Shown: positions 62,679 to 64,000 of the stretch, piece by piece | Layout: each line of letters opens with the position of its first letter | Position numbering within the stretch: position 1 is the first letter of the stretch | Assembly: GCA_016793775.1 (NCBI GenBank) | Contig: JAEULK010000029.1 | Span: 1 to 64,000 of the forward strand | From: Sphingopyxis sp. | Lineage (GTDB): Bacteria > Pseudomonadota > Alphaproteobacteria > Sphingomonadales > Sphingomonadaceae | DNA: 64,000 nucleotides | Reading direction: 5' to 3' | Program-made: the position numbers and the translations under genes | Notes under the pieces: model-generated | Database searches by the model: none | What the model saw: the letters and a program-made list of their open reading frames with translations, nothing else | Told to the model about the DNA's origin: nothing

Positions 62679-63275
62679 ATGTCGCATATTCTTCGCATCG
62701 ACGCCTCGGCCCGCAATACCGGTTCGACCACCCGCCAGCTCACCGACCAGCTCGTCGCCCGCCTTGTCGAACAGGGCTATGGCGCCGCGGTCACGAGCCG
62801 CGACCTCGTGCTCGCCCCGCCCGCGCTGCTCACCGAAGCCTGGGTCGGCGCCAATTTCACCGACGATGCCGATCGGAACGACGACCAGAAGGCCGCGCTC
62901 GCGCTGTCGGACGAATTGATCGCCGAACTCGAAGCCGCCGACACCATCGTCATCGGCGTGCCCGTCTATAATTTCGGCATCCCCGCCGCGCTCAAAGCCT
63001 GGGTCGACCTGATCGCCCGCGCCCGCCGCACCTTCCGCTATACCGAGACCGGCCCCGAAGGGCTGCTCAAGGGCAAGAAGGCCTATCTCGTCGTCGCCTC
63101 GGGCGGCGTGCCGGTGGGCAGCGACTATGATTTCGCGAGCCGTTACATGCTCCAGCTGCTCGGCTTCGTCGGCATCACCGACGTCTCGATCATCGCCGCC
63201 GACCGCCAGATGCAGGACGGCGAAGCGATCGCCCGCGCCACCGCGTCGATCGACGCGCTGCAACAGGCGGCCTGA
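62679..63275 (+). CDS. azoR: FMN-dependent NADH-azoreductase
   Basis: A 198-aa flavodoxin-like reductase: SHILRIDASARNTGSTTRQL is the FMN phosphate loop, followed by VPVYNFGIPAALKAWVD and VASGGVPVG. Reduces quinones and azo bonds by two electrons, protecting against quinone stress. ATG 62679 follows AAAGGAG. Confidence 0.95.
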   Translation: MSHILRIDASARNTGSTTRQLTDQLVARLVEQGYGAAVTSRDLVLAPPALLTEAWVGANFTDDADRNDDQKAALALSDELIAELEAADTIVIGVPVYNFGIPAALKAWVDLIARARRTFRYTETGPEGLLKGKKAYLVVASGGVPVGSDYDFASRYMLQLLGFVGITDVSIIAADRQMQDGEAIARATASIDALQQAA

Positions 63276-63279
63276 TCCG

Positions 63280-64000
63280 ATGCGCCGTCTCCCGAGCCTC
63301 TTCGTTTCGCACGGCTCGCCGATGATGGCGCTCGAGCCCAGCCCGGCGCGGGACTTCCTCGCCGGGCTGGGTGCTGTCCTCGCGCGCCCGCGTGCGATCC
63401 TGATGGTGTCGGCGCATCATGATGCGGCGTATCAGGGAGGGCGGGCGACGGTGACCGCGTCGCTCGCTCCTCCGACGATCCACGACTTCGGCGCCTTCCC
63501 CGACGAACTGTTCGCGATGCGCTATCCCGCGCCGGGCGATCCGGCGCTGGCGGTGCGGATCGTCGCCCTGCTCGGCGCGCACGGCCTGTCCGTCACCGCC
63601 GATCCCGACCGCGGTCTCGACCATGGCGCCTGGGTGCCGCTGTCGCTGGCCTATCCCGACGCCGATATCCCCGTCGTCCAGCTCTCGATCGCGTCGAACG
63701 CCTCGCCCGAATGGCATTTCGCCCTCGGCCAGGCGCTCGCCCACCTGCGCGACGAAGGCGTGCTGATCGTCGGATCGGGCAGCATCACCCACAACCTCCG
63801 CGCGCTGTTTTCGGCACGCCCACCGATCGATGCTCCGGCCCCCGCCTGGGTCACCGATTTCACCGACTGGATCGCCGATCGCATGGCCGCAAGCGCCATC
63901 GACGATGTCCTCCACGCCGTCGAACGCGCCCCGCACGGCCAGGAAAATCATCCGACGATGGATCATATCCTGCCCTTGTTCGTCGCCATGGGCGCGGGCG
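63280..64000 (+). CDS. extradiol aromatic-ring-opening dioxygenase (DODA/LigB type), partial
   Basis: The open frame starts at ATG 63280, 4 nt after azoR, and is still open at the window edge (240 codons). It begins RRLPSLFVSHGSPMMALE; His11, the His pair in SAHHD, and His in GSITHNL are the expected iron ligands of the YgiD/4,5-DOPA dioxygenase family. A later HPTMDHILPLFVAMGAG segment is also typical. Opens catechol-type rings, fitting the neighbouring quinone-handling genes. Confidence 0.93.
   Translation, partial: MRRLPSLFVSHGSPMMALEPSPARDFLAGLGAVLARPRAILMVSAHHDAAYQGGRATVTASLAPPTIHDFGAFPDELFAMRYPAPGDPALAVRIVALLGAHGLSVTADPDRGLDHGAWVPLSLAYPDADIPVVQLSIASNASPEWHFALGQALAHLRDEGVLIVGSGSITHNLRALFSARPPIDAPAPAWVTDFTDWIADRMAASAIDDVLHAVERAPHGQENHPTMDHILPLFVAMGAG

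Noticed and set aside
1-64000. CRISPR array
   Set aside because: I looked for evenly spaced short direct repeats and found only inverted repeats at gene ends; the tandem pair at 47-94 has no spacers.

Overview
The window is GC-rich chromosomal DNA that looks like an alphaproteobacterium of the Sphingomonadales, probably Sphingopyxis or a close relative. This is an inference from CtrA with a TTAA-N7-TTAA box, a Coq7-type hydroxylase, bfd-bfr behind Fur boxes, and a sphingomonad-like set of secreted peptidases. No rRNA or species-diagnostic marker is present. Most of the window (11.9-64 kb) is dense core genome. The first 11.2 kb is an accessory island ending near a tRNA-Arg gene.

Region 1 (1-11,865), accessory island. 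A four-gene minus-strand operon reads, in transcription order: a 946-aa orphan protein, a 358-aa orphan protein, an 1847-aa DEAH helicase with a DUF1998-type C-terminus (DruE/DrmB/MrfA-like), and an SF1 helicase with an N-terminal nuclease-like domain. The start of the second gene overlaps the stop of the first (ATGA) and the third starts 13 nt after the second. The SF1 gene is cut off before its late helicase motifs by what looks like the end of an IS21-type element at the window edge. The island lies on the 3' side of tRNA-Arg(UCU). It has the layout of an anti-phage system, distantly like type III Druantia, but with two partners I cannot place. It is the best candidate here for an undescribed system.

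Region 2 (11.9-27.9 kb), core metabolism and envelope: a queuosine-precursor transporter, purQ/purS, an iron block (tandem Fur boxes, bfd, bfr, and an orphan gene behind a perfect Fur box), an M16 peptidase with a lipoprotein, a GGDEF protein, a bacterial lipoxygenase, purC, a crotonase, a PhoD-type phosphatase and a DUF3667-like protein.

Region 3 (27.9-40.3 kb): proA, then a ParD/ParE-type toxin-antitoxin pair joined by stop/start overlap to nadD-rsfS-rlmH-envC, then ctpA, dsbB-coq7, a secreted orphan, a sphingomyelinase-like metallophosphoesterase and an S9 peptidase.

Region 4 (40.6-48.8 kb): pmbA, a CysQ/inositol-phosphatase family gene, the ribosomal alpha operon (rpsM-rpsK-rpoA-rplQ) with its own promoter, and an ABC-F ATPase.

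Region 5 (48.8-64 kb): a probably leaderless GbsR-type regulator upstream of DUF4166 and saccharopine-dehydrogenase-like genes, a prolyl oligopeptidase, a degenerate EEP-fold protein, msrC, three small secreted glycine-rich proteins, an M28 peptidase, a PilZ protein, ctrA, and a LysR-pirin-azoreductase-extradiol dioxygenase cluster running off the right edge.

Many gene ends carry long imperfect inverted repeats of several sequence types, always intergenic or at the extreme 3' end of a gene.
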